The notes: generated from the letters alone by a model not told the origin. A DNA stretch of 64,000 nt from CAZSSM01 sp964609385 (GCA_964609385.1 CAZSSM010000005.1:78280-142279), one strand, 5' to 3'; shown: positions 28,596-39,400, counted from the first letter of the stretch. Program-made: numbers and translations.

Positions 28596-30035
28596 TCACG
28601 CGATGAGTTCCTCGATGACCTCACCGCCCACCTGCGAGAGCTGCTTATAGCGCCCGCCGTGGAAGTAGGTGAGCTTGTTGTCGTCGAGCCCGAGCAATCG
28701 GAGCAGGGTGACGTGGAGGTCACGGATCGGATGGACCGTCTCGACCGCCTCGAACCCGAGTTCGTCAGTCGCCCCCACAATCTGCCCGGCCTTCACCCCG
28801 CCGCCGGCCATCCAGAGGGCCATGGCGTCGGCATTGTGATCGCGACCCAAGGCGATGCCTCCCCCGCGCTTGGTGTTGTCCGGTGTCCGGCCGAACTCAC
28901 CGGTCCAAATCACCAAGGTCTCGTCGAGCAAGCCTCGGCCTTTGAGATCTCGGATCAAGGCCGCGATCGGCTGATCGATGCTCCGGATCCGTGCCCGGTG
29001 CGACCGCTCCAAATAGTCGTGCGAGTCCCAACCTCCGGAGAAGATTTGCACGAATCGCACCCCGTTCTCAACCAGCCGACGCGCGAGCAAACACTTCCGG
29101 GCGAACGCGTCGACGCCCTCCTGGCCAATCCCATAGCGTTGCCGAATCGCTTCAGGTTCCCGGTTCAGATCAAGGACTGCGGGGACCTCCATCTGCATCC
29201 GGAAGGCCAGTTCGTAGTTCTCGACCCGCGCGGCCAACTCGTCGTGCTGCGGATGACGAGTCATATGATCGCGGTTAAGGGCGTTCAGTACGTCCAGATT
29301 GGCGCGCTGGTGCGTCCGAGACTTCCAGGCCGGCGGTGCCAAGTCGAGGATCGGTGAGCCCTCCGATCGCAACGGTGTCCCTTGATAGAAGGCCGGGAGG
29401 AACCCATTGGACCAGTTACCTGAGCCCCCTTGAGGCGCAGCCAGTTCCTTGAGAACCACATAGCCCGGGAGGTTCTGGTTCTCCGTACCCAGGCCATAGG
29501 TCACCCACGACCCGATGGCCGGATCGCCCCCAATTCGATTGCCGGTATTCATATGATAGAGCGCGGTCGCATGATCGACCGACTCGGCCTGGCAACCGCG
29601 ATAGAGACAAAGCTCATCAGCGACGTCGGGGTGAGCCAGGTGCTCGAAGTGCTCGCTCATCGGGATTCCCGACGCACCAACTTGACGGAATCGGAACGGA
29701 CTCTTGACGAAGAACCGGTTTCCTCGCGTCATCCCGGAGAATTTCTCGGAGGTCCGTTGAAAGGTCTCCAGGTGTCGAGCGTCGAGTTCGGGCTTGGGGT
29801 CGAACGTATCGATGTGGCTCGGCCCGCCTTCCATGAAGAGCATAATGCAGGCCTTGGCCTTCGAAGGCAGGTGAGGCGGACGTGCTGCGAGCGGCCCCAC
29901 AGCTTCGTTCGCGATCACCCGCGCGTGGGTCTCACGCGCCAGGAGGTCGGTGAGGGCGACGCTGCCGAGCGAAGCCCCGAGACCAAACAGGAAGTCTCGA
30001 CGCGGCAGCGCGCGGTTCGAGCCGTGGATTGACAT
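28596..30035 (-). CDS. DUF1501 protein with twin-arginine signal
   Basis: The 479-aa protein begins with a twin-arginine leader (Arg12-Arg13 in LPRRDFLFGLGASLG) and contains the DUF1501 hallmarks CIMLFMEGGPSHIDTFDPKP, FFVKSPFRFRQVG, GWDSHD and TLVIWTGEFGRTPDN. The family resembles sulfatase/alkaline phosphatase folds and is greatly expanded in planctomycetes, where it is usually encoded next to a cytochrome-c DUF1549/DUF1553 protein, as here (gap 25 bp). The ATG at 30035 is chosen because TTGGAGG lies upstream and it gives the Tat signal; the frame extends 99 codons further into the neighbour without sense. Biochemical function is not established. Confidence 0.92.
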   Translation of the reverse strand: MSIHGSNRALPRRDFLFGLGASLGSVALTDLLARETHARVIANEAVGPLAARPPHLPSKAKACIMLFMEGGPSHIDTFDPKPELDARHLETFQRTSEKFSGMTRGNRFFVKSPFRFRQVGASGIPMSEHFEHLAHPDVADELCLYRGCQAESVDHATALYHMNTGNRIGGDPAIGSWVTYGLGTENQNLPGYVVLKELAAPQGGSGNWSNGFLPAFYQGTPLRSEGSPILDLAPPAWKSRTHQRANLDVLNALNRDHMTRHPQHDELAARVENYELAFRMQMEVPAVLDLNREPEAIRQRYGIGQEGVDAFARKCLLARRLVENGVRFVQIFSGGWDSHDYLERSHRARIRSIDQPIAALIRDLKGRGLLDETLVIWTGEFGRTPDNTKRGGGIALGRDHNADAMALWMAGGGVKAGQIVGATDELGFEAVETVHPIRDLHVTLLRLLGLDDNKLTYFHGGRYKQLSQVGGEVIEELIA

Positions 30036-30060
30036 GGGCGATGCCTCCAAGAAACCGGTC

Positions 30061-32904
30061 TCAGTAGACGTAAAGGAATTCGCTCGTGTTGAAGAGGAGC
30101 AGACAGAGGTCAGCCAAGGCACGTGTCTCGGCATCGACTTCCCAGGGTTGCGTATGATGTTCATAATCCTCGAAAGTATCGAGGCGTTCGACGTAGTTGA
30201 AAGCCAGGCCCGACATCTCTTCGACGAGCGAGCGTTCGACCTCCGTCGGTGGCTCGATCGGCTCGGGCGTGTGGTCTTGGTGGTAGGCGACCATCTGCAC
30301 CACGTGTTCGTGAAGCATCGATCGCTCCTCAAGGGTCGGCTGCCGACCGAAAGCGAGTTGGACGGCTCGGGAGACGCGGTCGGCCAGCGACGGGGACTCT
30401 GCGTTCAAGCGGAGTGCCATCGCGATCGAACGGGTCGTGGAGGCCTCGCTGTGGAACAGCGCGAAGACTTGAGGTGTGATCGAGGACGCATCGCGAAGCT
30501 CACACGACTCGTCCGGGTTGGGTTGGTTGAAGACTTCGAAGAGCGGATCGGCCAGCCCTCGGCTCCGGAAGACGTAGATCGATCGCCGGTTCCGCTCCGA
30601 GATCGTCGGCGACGGTTGATACGCCGGCGCCAGGGAGAACTGGAGCATCCGCGGGTTCAGAGCCACCTCCAAGTTGATCTCCGGTTTGACCGGCAAGCCG
30701 CCGACCTCGCGATTCAGCTCGCCGGAGACCAACAACATGCTGTCCCGGATCTCCTCGGCGGTGAGCCGACGCGGTCGGAACACGGCTCGCAGATGATTGT
30801 TCGGGTCGAGTCGCTCAAGCAGTTCGCGCTCGGGATGGGCGCTGGCCCGTTGGTAGGCCTCGGACGTCATGATCAAACGGTGCATGTTCTTGAACGACCA
30901 ACCTCGACGGATGAACTCCGTCGTCAACCACTCGAGCAGTTCGGGATGGGTCGGTTTGGCGCCGGTGGCCCCGAAGTTGTTCGCGTTGGCGGCGATCCCG
31001 CGTCCAAAGTGATACTGCCAGATCCGATTGACGATGCTCCGGGTCGTTAGCGGGTTCTCTGGATCAGTGATCCATCGAGCCAGGGCGAGCCGACGCCCAC
31101 TGATCGTCTCGGGGATTCGTGTCATCGACGGCTCGGATCCCAGGTCATCGTTGTCGACCACTGATCGGACGGGCAATGCGCTTAACACACCAGGAGTGAC
31201 CGGTTCGCCAGGCGAGGAAACGCTACCTCCGATCAGGATCGATGTTTCTTCCAGAGAACTCAGATCTCCAGATTTGTCCCGATTCTGAGGGGCTCGGAGC
31301 TTGATCGAGTTCCGCACGACCGTTGGACCGTTGTAGATCGTCTGTGTCATCGGCTCGAAGCGTTCCAGTCGACGCGACCAGATCCGAACGTCTTGCTCTC
31401 GGATCTTGAGGAAGCCTTGGTCTTCATAGCTCAGGCCGACATGGCGGGGTGGCTTCAGCTCTTCGGGGACATCGTTGTTCTTGGACACGCGTGGGACGTA
31501 GGGGATCCCCCGTTCCCGAGCCCAGGCGCGACCGGCTTCCTCTTCCTTGGCCTTGATCCTCGCAACGTCCGCCTGGGCCCAGGCGAGCCGTTGCTCGATG
31601 ATCGCCCTTCCCTCCTCGAATCGCGTTCGGTTCTCTTCGGCGAGGAACGGCGTGTTCCTCTCGGCCGGTTGGGTGGTGGCGAAGGCCGCCATGACGCGGT
31701 AATAGTCGCGGGTCGGGATCGGGTCGAACTTGTGGTCGTGGCACTTGGCACATCGGAGCGGCGTGGCCAGGAACGCTTGACCGACGTTGTTGACAAGATC
31801 ATCCAGATAGAGCTGACGCGAGACGTTCTCGGCCGTCATCGGCGTGTGTTCCCAAGGGCCCGATCGCAGGAACCCGGTGGCGACACGCATCTCGGGATCG
31901 TCAGGATCCAGTTCATCGCCCGCGAGCTGTTCGATGGCGAACTGGTCATAGGGCTTATCCTCATTAAAGGAACGGATCACATAGTCGCGATAGCGCCAGG
32001 AGTTCGAGCGTTCCCAATCGTTCGAATAACCGCTGGTGTCGGCATACCGGACGACATCGAGCCAGTGTCGACCCCATTGTTCGCCGTAGTGGGAGCTGCT
32101 CAAGAGCCGTTCGATCAGGCGATTCCAGACGCCCGGCTGGTCATCGTTGAGGAAGGCGTCGATCTCTTCGAGGGTCGGCGGGAGTCCGGTGAGGTCATAG
32201 GTGGCCCGACGTATGAGCGTCCGTCGATCGGCGCGAGGCGCGGGCTTCAGCCCCTCGTCCAGCAGACGATCGTTAATGAAGGCGTCGATTGGATTCACAT
32301 CCTGAACGGCATCTCCAAGACCCTTGGGCTGATCAACATCGCGGAGCGGCATAAACGCCCAGAGGTCTTCCGGACGGTACCGACGCCGAGTCCATTCGTC
32401 GCTCAGGCCCCCGCTGGTCGGGACCGAAACGCCTCCGCTGGTCGAGCCGTTCGACCACGCTTCGTCTCGATAGCGATCGATCGCCTCGAGGTCCGGCCAC
32501 GGGGCGCCAGCGTCGATCCAACGGTGAATCCGATCGACTTGTTCGGGAGAGAGCTTATCGTTCTCCTTGGGCGGCATCTCTAGGCCGGGCTCGGTGCGAC
32601 TGACGGCCCAATACAACGGGCTGCCTTCCGCGTCACCCGGCTCGATGACCGGACCATGGAGGTCACCGCCGGCGAGCATGCCTTCGAGGCTAGAGAGGTC
32701 CAATCCCCCTTTCAGCTCTTCCGGGGAGTTGCCGTGACAAGCGAGACACTTCGCTTTGAGCATCGGCAAGACTTCGACGGCGAAGAGACGCTCAGCGTCT
32801 ACAGTCGTCGTCGGCTCGTCGGCCTTCAACGGATTCACGATCGCGAGACTCACGATCAACATCGATGTGACCAGAGCGAACGGGTAGTCCTTACGGTTTG
32901 CCAT
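30061..32904 (-). CDS. Planctomycete cytochrome C (PSCyt1)-DUF1549-DUF1553 protein
   Basis: The 947-aa exported protein has a signal peptide (residues about 8-28) and one haem-c attachment motif, Cys53-Leu-Ala-Cys56-His57, in the PSCyt1 domain. DUF1549 follows (PIDAFINDRLLDEGLKPAP, RRATYDLTGLPPTLEEIDAF, GRHWLDVVRYADTSGYSNDW). The C-terminal DUF1553 contains LALARWITDPENPLTTR, NRIWQYHFGRGI and FRPRRLTAEEIRDSMLL. This architecture is typical of planctomycetes. Its 5' end overlaps the FecR-LamG gene by 14 bp and DUF1501 follows at 25 bp, so the three are almost certainly co-expressed. It probably acts in the periplasm in a redox or polysaccharide-related process, but the reaction is unknown. Confidence 0.93.
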   Translation of the reverse strand: MANRKDYPFALVTSMLIVSLAIVNPLKADEPTTTVDAERLFAVEVLPMLKAKCLACHGNSPEELKGGLDLSSLEGMLAGGDLHGPVIEPGDAEGSPLYWAVSRTEPGLEMPPKENDKLSPEQVDRIHRWIDAGAPWPDLEAIDRYRDEAWSNGSTSGGVSVPTSGGLSDEWTRRRYRPEDLWAFMPLRDVDQPKGLGDAVQDVNPIDAFINDRLLDEGLKPAPRADRRTLIRRATYDLTGLPPTLEEIDAFLNDDQPGVWNRLIERLLSSSHYGEQWGRHWLDVVRYADTSGYSNDWERSNSWRYRDYVIRSFNEDKPYDQFAIEQLAGDELDPDDPEMRVATGFLRSGPWEHTPMTAENVSRQLYLDDLVNNVGQAFLATPLRCAKCHDHKFDPIPTRDYYRVMAAFATTQPAERNTPFLAEENRTRFEEGRAIIEQRLAWAQADVARIKAKEEEAGRAWARERGIPYVPRVSKNNDVPEELKPPRHVGLSYEDQGFLKIREQDVRIWSRRLERFEPMTQTIYNGPTVVRNSIKLRAPQNRDKSGDLSSLEETSILIGGSVSSPGEPVTPGVLSALPVRSVVDNDDLGSEPSMTRIPETISGRRLALARWITDPENPLTTRSIVNRIWQYHFGRGIAANANNFGATGAKPTHPELLEWLTTEFIRRGWSFKNMHRLIMTSEAYQRASAHPERELLERLDPNNHLRAVFRPRRLTAEEIRDSMLLVSGELNREVGGLPVKPEINLEVALNPRMLQFSLAPAYQPSPTISERNRRSIYVFRSRGLADPLFEVFNQPNPDESCELRDASSITPQVFALFHSEASTTRSIAMALRLNAESPSLADRVSRAVQLAFGRQPTLEERSMLHEHVVQMVAYHQDHTPEPIEPPTEVERSLVEEMSGLAFNYVERLDTFEDYEHHTQPWEVDAETRALADLCLLLFNTSEFLYVY

Positions 32905-34561
32905 GATCGTACATCTCCTGGACTTCCTCTTGGGTCAAGGCCGCCGCGAACAGGGCGAACTCGTCGATGCGGCCGTTCAGGTTTCGGACGGCGAAGGCTT
33001 GATCGGGTTTCGTGGGAAGGGACCAGTTGCCGATCGACGCGGTGCCGATCCGGGTCGTTGAGGGAGCTTGGGCGTTGGGGATCACGTCGCGGCCGATCAC
33101 CACACCGTTGAGGTAGTGGACGACCCGATTCGTCTCGATGTCGAAGGTCGATGCCAAGTGCAACCACTTGCCGCTCATCGACGGTTCCCAGAACGGCGAG
33201 GAGAGGACCTCACGGTGATCGAGCCCCCCCTCCTCTCTTGAGCGCGGGCGAATGGAGAGGAAGAGTCGACCGCTGTCGAGGATCTGCCAGTGTGGCTCTC
33301 CCTTCTCATATCCATCAGTGAGGAAGAGCGAATTGTACCAGCGGTCGAGGCTGTCGATCTTGACCCAGCAAGCGAAGCTCAGCGATCCGTACTGTCCAGG
33401 GATCTGCACTCGAACGCGATCGCCTGGCCGTTTGAATTCCAGGGCCCCCTTGGTCGGCCAACGCCCCGGCACCCGGTTGGCACCGACGATCGCGCCGTCC
33501 CGTTCGCCCTCAGTCGGTTCGAGGCTGGAACGCAACGTCCGTCGCCACGAGTCGGCCGAGTCGAACGCGTAGTAAACGATCAGCCGGGGGTCCCGCCGGA
33601 TCCGTTCAGACCACTCCCTCCAGCGCTCGAAGCGGACGAGGTTCTGGTTCTCAGCCCGCGCCTCCAGATCGGCGATGTTCAAGAACCGCTCCGGCGTGGC
33701 GTCGGCGAACTGGAACGCGCCCTGCTCGGTACGCACGAGGGCCTGACCCGCTCGAAGGTTTTGTTCACGGCCCGCCTGGTGATGAACCTCGACCTCGCCG
33801 TCGAAGACCTGCACGTCGGCCCCCTCTGGGGTGACCGACAGGCCGAATTCCGTCCCCAAGTCGACGACGCGCAGGTCGCCGACCTCGATCGAAAAGCCAC
33901 GAGCCACCGGGGTGACATGGGCTCGAAGGCGACCGGACTGGATCTTGGCGAGGGTCGCCGACACGAGATCCAGTTCGGCCGGCCCTTCGAGGATCACCGT
34001 GGCGCCGCAGAAAAACTCGATCTGGGCGTGGCCAGCCCCGATCGCGAACCGTCCCGGATTCAGCGCATCGCCGACCTCGAACGCGTCCTGACCCGGGACC
34101 CAAGCGACGTCGACCAAGCGAGTCACCAGCGCGATGCCTCGCGACGTCTTTTCCACCGCGATCGCCTCGCTGCCAGCCCTGTCGTCCGAAATGTCGACCG
34201 ATCGTCCAGGGACCTCCGCGAACTCCAGCCAGAGGAGTCGTCCCACCAACGCGAGGACCAGACACGCCGCGGCGACCGTCCAAAGTCGGGCACCGATCCA
34301 TCGTTCTCGAGGATCACCCGATCTCAGAGGTCGCGTCATCGAGGGTTCGGCGTTCTCCGAAGGGCCCAGAGTCGAGAGGCCGAGCCCGGCGTCACCCTCC
34401 AGCTTCAAGGCAGCGTCGATCATCCGCCATTGAACGAACCGCGTCCGCGCGTCGGGATCCGTTCTCAGGATTTCACGGATCCGCTCGACACCCGGCTCAT
34501 CGAGATCACCGGCCTCCCAGTCAAGCAGCAACGACTCGAGGTTCTCGTCATCGGATCTCAT
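32891..34561 (-). CDS. FecR-type regulator with LamG domain (556 aa)
   Basis: The N-terminal 90 residues are cytoplasmic and resemble an anti-sigma domain (LLLDWEAGDLDEPGVERIRE). A membrane segment follows (about 91-112, LWTVAAACLVLALVGRLLWL). The periplasmic part has a FecR-like domain (about 160-270: AQIEFFCGATVILEGPAELD, LRVVDLGTEFGLSVTPEG, VQVFDGEVEVHHQAG). A LamG/concanavalin-like domain closes the protein (SFACWVKIDSL, WLHLASTFDIETNRVVHYLN, LNGRIDEFALF). It starts 3 bp after the ECF sigma factor stop and overlaps the next gene by 14 bp. It probably controls that sigma factor in response to an extracytoplasmic ligand, which is inference. Confidence 0.9.
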   Translation of the reverse strand: MRSDDENLESLLLDWEAGDLDEPGVERIREILRTDPDARTRFVQWRMIDAALKLEGDAGLGLSTLGPSENAEPSMTRPLRSGDPRERWIGARLWTVAAACLVLALVGRLLWLEFAEVPGRSVDISDDRAGSEAIAVEKTSRGIALVTRLVDVAWVPGQDAFEVGDALNPGRFAIGAGHAQIEFFCGATVILEGPAELDLVSATLAKIQSGRLRAHVTPVARGFSIEVGDLRVVDLGTEFGLSVTPEGADVQVFDGEVEVHHQAGREQNLRAGQALVRTEQGAFQFADATPERFLNIADLEARAENQNLVRFERWREWSERIRRDPRLIVYYAFDSADSWRRTLRSSLEPTEGERDGAIVGANRVPGRWPTKGALEFKRPGDRVRVQIPGQYGSLSFACWVKIDSLDRWYNSLFLTDGYEKGEPHWQILDSGRLFLSIRPRSREEGGLDHREVLSSPFWEPSMSGKWLHLASTFDIETNRVVHYLNGVVIGRDVIPNAQAPSTTRIGTASIGNWSLPTKPDQAFAVRNLNGRIDEFALFAAALTQEEVQEMYDHGKP

Positions 34562-34564
34562 GGG

Positions 34565-35089
34565 TCAGACCTCCCCAGGGGCCAGTTGCTGCCGCACGCA
34601 TTCGGCCAACTTGCGACGGATCCGCAACAGGGCAACCTTCACCGAAGTCGCGGTCCGCTCGACGGCGACCGCGATCTCCGCGATCGGCATCGCGCGATAA
34701 TATCGACGTTCGATCAAGTCTCGATTGCCCGGGGTCAGCCGTTGCAGGCAGACCCGGAGCACCTCCCGAAGCGCATCGACCTGCCCGGCCTGATGCTGGG
34801 CCTCTTCGCTGAGCAGATCCACCAGTTCGGGATCGAGTAAGACCCGATCGCGCTTGCGATCGCGGAGGTGGGCAAGGACCTGGAATCGCGCTGTCGCCAA
34901 TGCCCAGGGCAGGAACGGCTTTTCGGGATGAAACTCGACGAGCTTTCGCCAGAGCACGAGGTTCGTCTCCTGCACGACGTCGGCGGTCCGGTTGTGGTCC
35001 CCCAACAGCGAATAGACGTAGCCGTACAACCGGTTCTGGTTCTCAGCGAGTCGCTGCACGAATTGCTCCGTGGGATCGCTCTGGCCCAT
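34565..35089 (-). CDS. ECF-family RNA polymerase sigma factor
   Basis: The 174-aa protein has a sigma-70 region 2 (about residues 10-80: NRLYGYVYSLLGDHNRTADV, then QETNLVLWRKL and PWALATARFQ) and a region 4 with a helix-turn-helix (about 115-165: RDLIERRYYRAMPIAEIAVA, TATSVKVALLRIRRKL). It belongs to the sigma factors that precede FecR genes in planctomycetes and verrucomicrobia. The ATG at 35089 is used because CAGGAC lies just upstream and the domain begins there; the frame extends 33 codons further. It heads the cluster with FecR-LamG, PSCyt-PSD1 and DUF1501 and probably directs their transcription. Confidence 0.92.
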   Translation of the reverse strand: MGQSDPTEQFVQRLAENQNRLYGYVYSLLGDHNRTADVVQETNLVLWRKLVEFHPEKPFLPWALATARFQVLAHLRDRKRDRVLLDPELVDLLSEEAQHQAGQVDALREVLRVCLQRLTPGNRDLIERRYYRAMPIAEIAVAVERTATSVKVALLRIRRKLAECVRQQLAPGEV

Positions 35090-35412
35090 AACATGTCCTG
35101 ACCGTTCGGAGAGGATGAGCGATGCCCTTAGACGTTCCCAAGTCCGACGACTTCGGGAAGCCCTCAACGATCGCCCAATCGACAGCAAGTCGGCTCGGAT
35201 CGGTACTCGCAGTTACGGGGTATTACCGCGTTCCGCGAAATGGTTACATCCTTCCGCCAACGGAGCGGATCAATGGCACGATCCGCTCGAGTGTCGTTCC
35301 AGCGTTTCGATGTCTCGGGCACCCAGAGACTGGCCCGCATGCGGACCAGACTCAGCAAATAGCGACTTGTATGTGAAACAAATAAAATGATCTTAGAGCG
35401 ACAAAGTAACGA
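35090..35412. other. Intergenic region upstream of the ECF cluster
   Basis: No gene is seen in these 323 bp. They should contain the ECF cluster promoter and the 3' flank of the glycosidase-like gene. Confidence 0.45.
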
Positions 35413-36480
35413 TCAGTCGTTGACGATCGGAGCGGGCGGCTCCCATGGACCATAGCGCTCTCGGACGAACTCGAGCCACCAGGCGATCCCAGCGTCGGGG
35501 TGCAGGCGGTCGATCTCGGCGTCGACGTCGATGATCCTCGACCGGCCGCCGGGGTCCGTGAAGGGCCCGCCGATACCTTCGCTCGGAACGCATTGGAGCC
35601 AGGTTGAGGCGAGCATGTGCCCGTTATCTTGCTCGATCTCACGCTCGGTCCGTCGGAGTTGCTCGGCCTTCATGGCTTCGGTGTAGCGGCCGATCCGCGA
35701 ATAGTTATAGAAGGCCCCGCCCGATTCACGACGCGTCTGCTTGCTGAACGATCCCCAGTATCCGCCCGGCGTCGATCGCTGCGGGGTCGCCTCGCTGTCG
35801 AGCCACGGCCGTCCCGGGACCCTCGGGCTATGGTGAATGTAGAGATCCGCGTTCTCCGGTGGAGCATCTTTATCGTTGTAGGCGATCATGATCGTCGGAT
35901 CGACGGCATGGCCGGCGTCGATCATCGCGGCGATGCTCCAGCCGTTGGCGCCTTGGGCCATCCCTTCGTTGTCGACGTCGACGAAGACGTTGCGGTAATC
36001 ATGTTCGACGAGCCAACGGACCGTGTTGGCGACCGCACGGTTGGCCTCCGCCTGTTCCCAGACCCCGACCAGGTCCTCCTTGGCGCGGGACTCGCTCCAG
36101 TAGAGGCAGCCGACCAGGACGACCATCCCGAGTTCGTCGGCGGCCTCGATGATCGCACCCAGCCGCTTCGTGTAGGCCGGCTCGAGACTGGCATCGGGAC
36201 GATAACCTTTGACATCTCCGAAGCGGGACCCCATCAGGAATGCACTAACGGTATTGATCCCACAGCGCCGATAGTCCGGTAACCGATCGATCAACGCGCG
36301 CGTCGTCGAATCGCTCATCAGGGCGTTGGAGCATCGCAGGCCGATGATTTTGAACGGCTGGCCGTTCAACAGAAGCTGATCGTCCCGAACCCCGAAGACG
36401 TACGAACCACCGATCGCCGGCTTGACGGCGATCGCGACGACCACCGCGATGATCAAAGCAACACCCGTACGCTTCATCAT
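35413..36480 (-). CDS. Secreted glycosidase-like TIM-barrel protein (355 aa)
   Basis: A signal peptide (residues 4-24, RTGVALIIAVVVAIAVKPAI) is followed by a pattern typical of glycoside hydrolases of the cellulase superfamily. LLLNGQPFKIIGLRCSNALM leads in, CGINTVSAFLMGSRFGDVKG follows, ADELGMVVLVGCLYWSESRA comes next, and NVFVDVDNEGMAQG carries an Asn-Glu pair where the catalytic acid usually lies. A second catalytic glutamate cannot be fixed by eye. The ATG lies 18 bp downstream of the dual-ATPase gene's stop, so it could be read through from that operon. Its exported nature makes a functional link to that operon doubtful. Confidence 0.75.
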   Translation of the reverse strand: MMKRTGVALIIAVVVAIAVKPAIGGSYVFGVRDDQLLLNGQPFKIIGLRCSNALMSDSTTRALIDRLPDYRRCGINTVSAFLMGSRFGDVKGYRPDASLEPAYTKRLGAIIEAADELGMVVLVGCLYWSESRAKEDLVGVWEQAEANRAVANTVRWLVEHDYRNVFVDVDNEGMAQGANGWSIAAMIDAGHAVDPTIMIAYNDKDAPPENADLYIHHSPRVPGRPWLDSEATPQRSTPGGYWGSFSKQTRRESGGAFYNYSRIGRYTEAMKAEQLRRTEREIEQDNGHMLASTWLQCVPSEGIGGPFTDPGGRSRIIDVDAEIDRLHPDAGIAWWLEFVRERYGPWEPPAPIVND

Positions 36481-36498
36481 AGTCCTCGTTCAAAGAGT

Positions 36499-39400
36499 TT
36501 ACCGTCGAACCGCCTCGAGCTGTTCTCGAGACACCCTCGCCTTGTCCAGGACCTCCGACTCGTCCAAGGGGTTAGGTCGGTGATAGCTCAAACACAAGGG
36601 CATCTCGATCTTGGACGGAGTCCCCCGTCCGATGTCGGCATTGTGGATGTAGAACCGGCCTCGCGGTAGGCGTGAGACATCATCGCCCCGGCCGCCTTTA
36701 CCTTGGAGTAATTCCTTAACCGCTTCGATGGCGGCCGGGGAGTTGACCTTACCGTAGAGGTGCGTCGAGCAGTTGGCGACGATCTTGTTGTCGATGTCTT
36801 TCGGATTCTGAGTCGCGAAGACCAGGCCGAGGTGATACTTCCGGGCCTGCGCGGCCAGCCGCGCGAGGCTTTCCTTACACAATGTGGACCGCAGCGAGGG
36901 CACGTAGTCCTTCGCCTCGTCGATGACCAAGAGCCCGCGGAGGCCTCGGGGGCCCGGATCGGGATTCTGCTTGATCCAACTGAAGAGGGTCATCGCGAGT
37001 TGGTTGAGGAAGGCCTGCTTGCCCTCATCGGTCGGCAGGCCGACCAAGCTGACGACCGAGACCCGAGTCTGGGTCGCGCCGGGGACGTCGCCGAAGAGCA
37101 CGGCCGGGTCGAGCGGTGTCCCGTCGGATCGAAGCATGGGGCTCTGGACGCGGGCCACTTTGAGGGAGTCCGCGATCTCGGCGGCCAGCTTTTCCTCTCT
37201 ATTGACACCGAGTCGCGCCCCTTCGGGAAGATCTTCGAGAAAGGCGATGAACTCAACGAGTCCCTCCCGACCCTCCCGAGCGAAGCCCCGCAGAGCCTGG
37301 GTCAAGATTCCGCGCTTGTGTTCGTCGGCTTTGGACCTGCCGCGAGCCACGATCGGACCGATCGCCTCGCCGGCCATCGCGATCATCGCGTCGAGTTCCT
37401 CGGGATTGTCGCGGACGGCGACCAGATCGGGCAACGGCGCCAAGGCGATCGGGTTGGCCGACTCGCGCCCGGGCGTCCAGACCACAACATCCGTGTTCTG
37501 ACGGTAGGCTTCGGCCTTCGACGCGTCACCTTCCCACCACCCGTCGGGTGGCTGGGGCCAGGAATCGCCGAGCGTTGAGAGATCGTTGGCGCAATCGATG
37601 ACGATCGAGGGGATATTGGCCAGGGCCGCCTCTTCAATGAGCCGTCGGACTAGGACCGTCTTGCCCGAGCCGGCCCCGGCAACAACCAAGGTGTGCTTCT
37701 CCAGCAGGGGGATCGGTATTTGGAACGGATCCCCGGGCTGGCCAGCCACGCTTTTGCGACCTAGCAGGATCACACCTTCGACCCGTTCCGAGTCCATTGG
37801 GCCAGCCGCCACGGGCTGACTCGACGGTTCGCGGCTGGAGCCGACCGAACGATCCGCAACCGCCCCGTCGACCGATGACTCAACTCTCCGGCTCTGGGCC
37901 GTCGTGTCACCGACGGGTTGAGCACTGGAGCGGCCGTTCGCCTCGGGTGGCGTGTCCGCATCGGGAGTCTGCTGGATCACCTCTCCATGAGGACTCACGG
38001 TGGAAGGTCGTCCCAGGTGCGCCTTGATCGGAACCGCCTGCTGGATCAAGAGGAGCTGGGAGAGAGGTTTGCGGGAGGCGAGCCACGCGTCGAGGTCAGG
38101 CTCGCCCTCGTCCAACATCATGTGGACCGCATTCAGGACCCGCACTTCCTGATCCGTCGGATCGAGGAGGAGCCCCCCTTCTTGGTGGAACTTGTCGACG
38201 AGGCGTTGGGTCTTCGGTCCGCCGGGGATCGAGCCCTTACGGATGATGCTCAGCCGTCGGAAGCGAAGTGGTTTCGCGATCCCCGACTCGGTCATCGCTG
38301 AGTTCAATCGGTTCTGAAACGCGACGGAGTTGGTGTGTTGGAGGGTTCGGAGACAGAAGTGCTCCTCGCGGTCGTTCTCCTCGGTGAAGATCAATCGGAA
38401 CCGAACGTGAATCGGCACCGTCGTCTTGCCGCCCGATGCGGGGCGATCCACTCGCACGCCGATCGAGTCGTCCAGGTCTAGCTCCCGGGCCAGAGATTTC
38501 ATGGCCGAGTAGAGGATGGGAGCGATCCTCTGATCTTCCTGCTTTTCTTCCAGGAGATAGGCGACATCGGTTTGCCCTTGGAGCGTCGCGAACCGCTGGT
38601 CCAGTTCCGCGAGTCGGTCACTGTTTTGGACCGGCTGGACCTCAATCCCATCATCCAGGCTCCGGACCTCGACGACCTGTCCCTGCCGCAACCAGGTGTC
38701 CCGATGACGCTTGCAGAGCTTGAGGAGTTCTCGAGGAGTGAGGAGGGTCTTCTCCAAGGACTCCGGACGGAAAGGCCAGGTCGAATAAGGAGGATTGAAA
38801 CGAGCGGCCTTGAAGGCGGGAGCGAGCCGGCTCTGAACGACACCCTTTGCTGCGGCGTGCGTTTTGATGATGTCGAGCCGGTGCGGTGGTTGATCGAACC
38901 GGTCCAAGAACGTCGATAGGCTGACCTCGTTCAAGGCATGCCAAGTACTCTCCAGGCAGGAGACGGCGACAAGGGTCCGATATGTATGATCGCGGAGCGA
39001 ACCGAGCCCGGCGCCGACGTCACGGATGATCGAACGAGAAGCCTCTGCCACTTCGTCATCACCCTCGGAGGCCGCCGAGGCGGCGTGTTGCGAGACGATC
39101 GCGTCGAGCTGATCGAAGGCAAGAACGGTGGGTCCGCATAGACTGATTAGCCAGGAGAGCGCCTTGACGATCGCGATGGGATCCCGAGCCGCAGCTTGGA
39201 ACCCCAGCACCCTCCGATCGGCCTCGTCGATCTCCAGACCCTGGAGCCAGGTCATCCCGAGATTGGCGATCGAGAAGTCGGACGAATTCAGGCAAATTAG
39301 CGCTCTCACAACGTCCTGATGCTCCAGGACTTCGGCGGGGCGAGTCACCCGAAGCGCTGAGAGGACCTTGTTCGCAAAGTGGGCCAGATTGTCCGTCTTC

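Noticed and set aside
33290..34840. 516-codon plus-strand frame opposite the FecR-LamG gene
   Set aside because: It spans two real minus-strand genes and their junction, and shows no protein family features.
35413..36480. Glycosidase-like gene as a fourth member of the HerA/DUF559 operon
   Set aside because: It is only 18 bp downstream, but it encodes an exported protein unrelated to DNA processing. Co-transcription is possible; functional membership is not supported.
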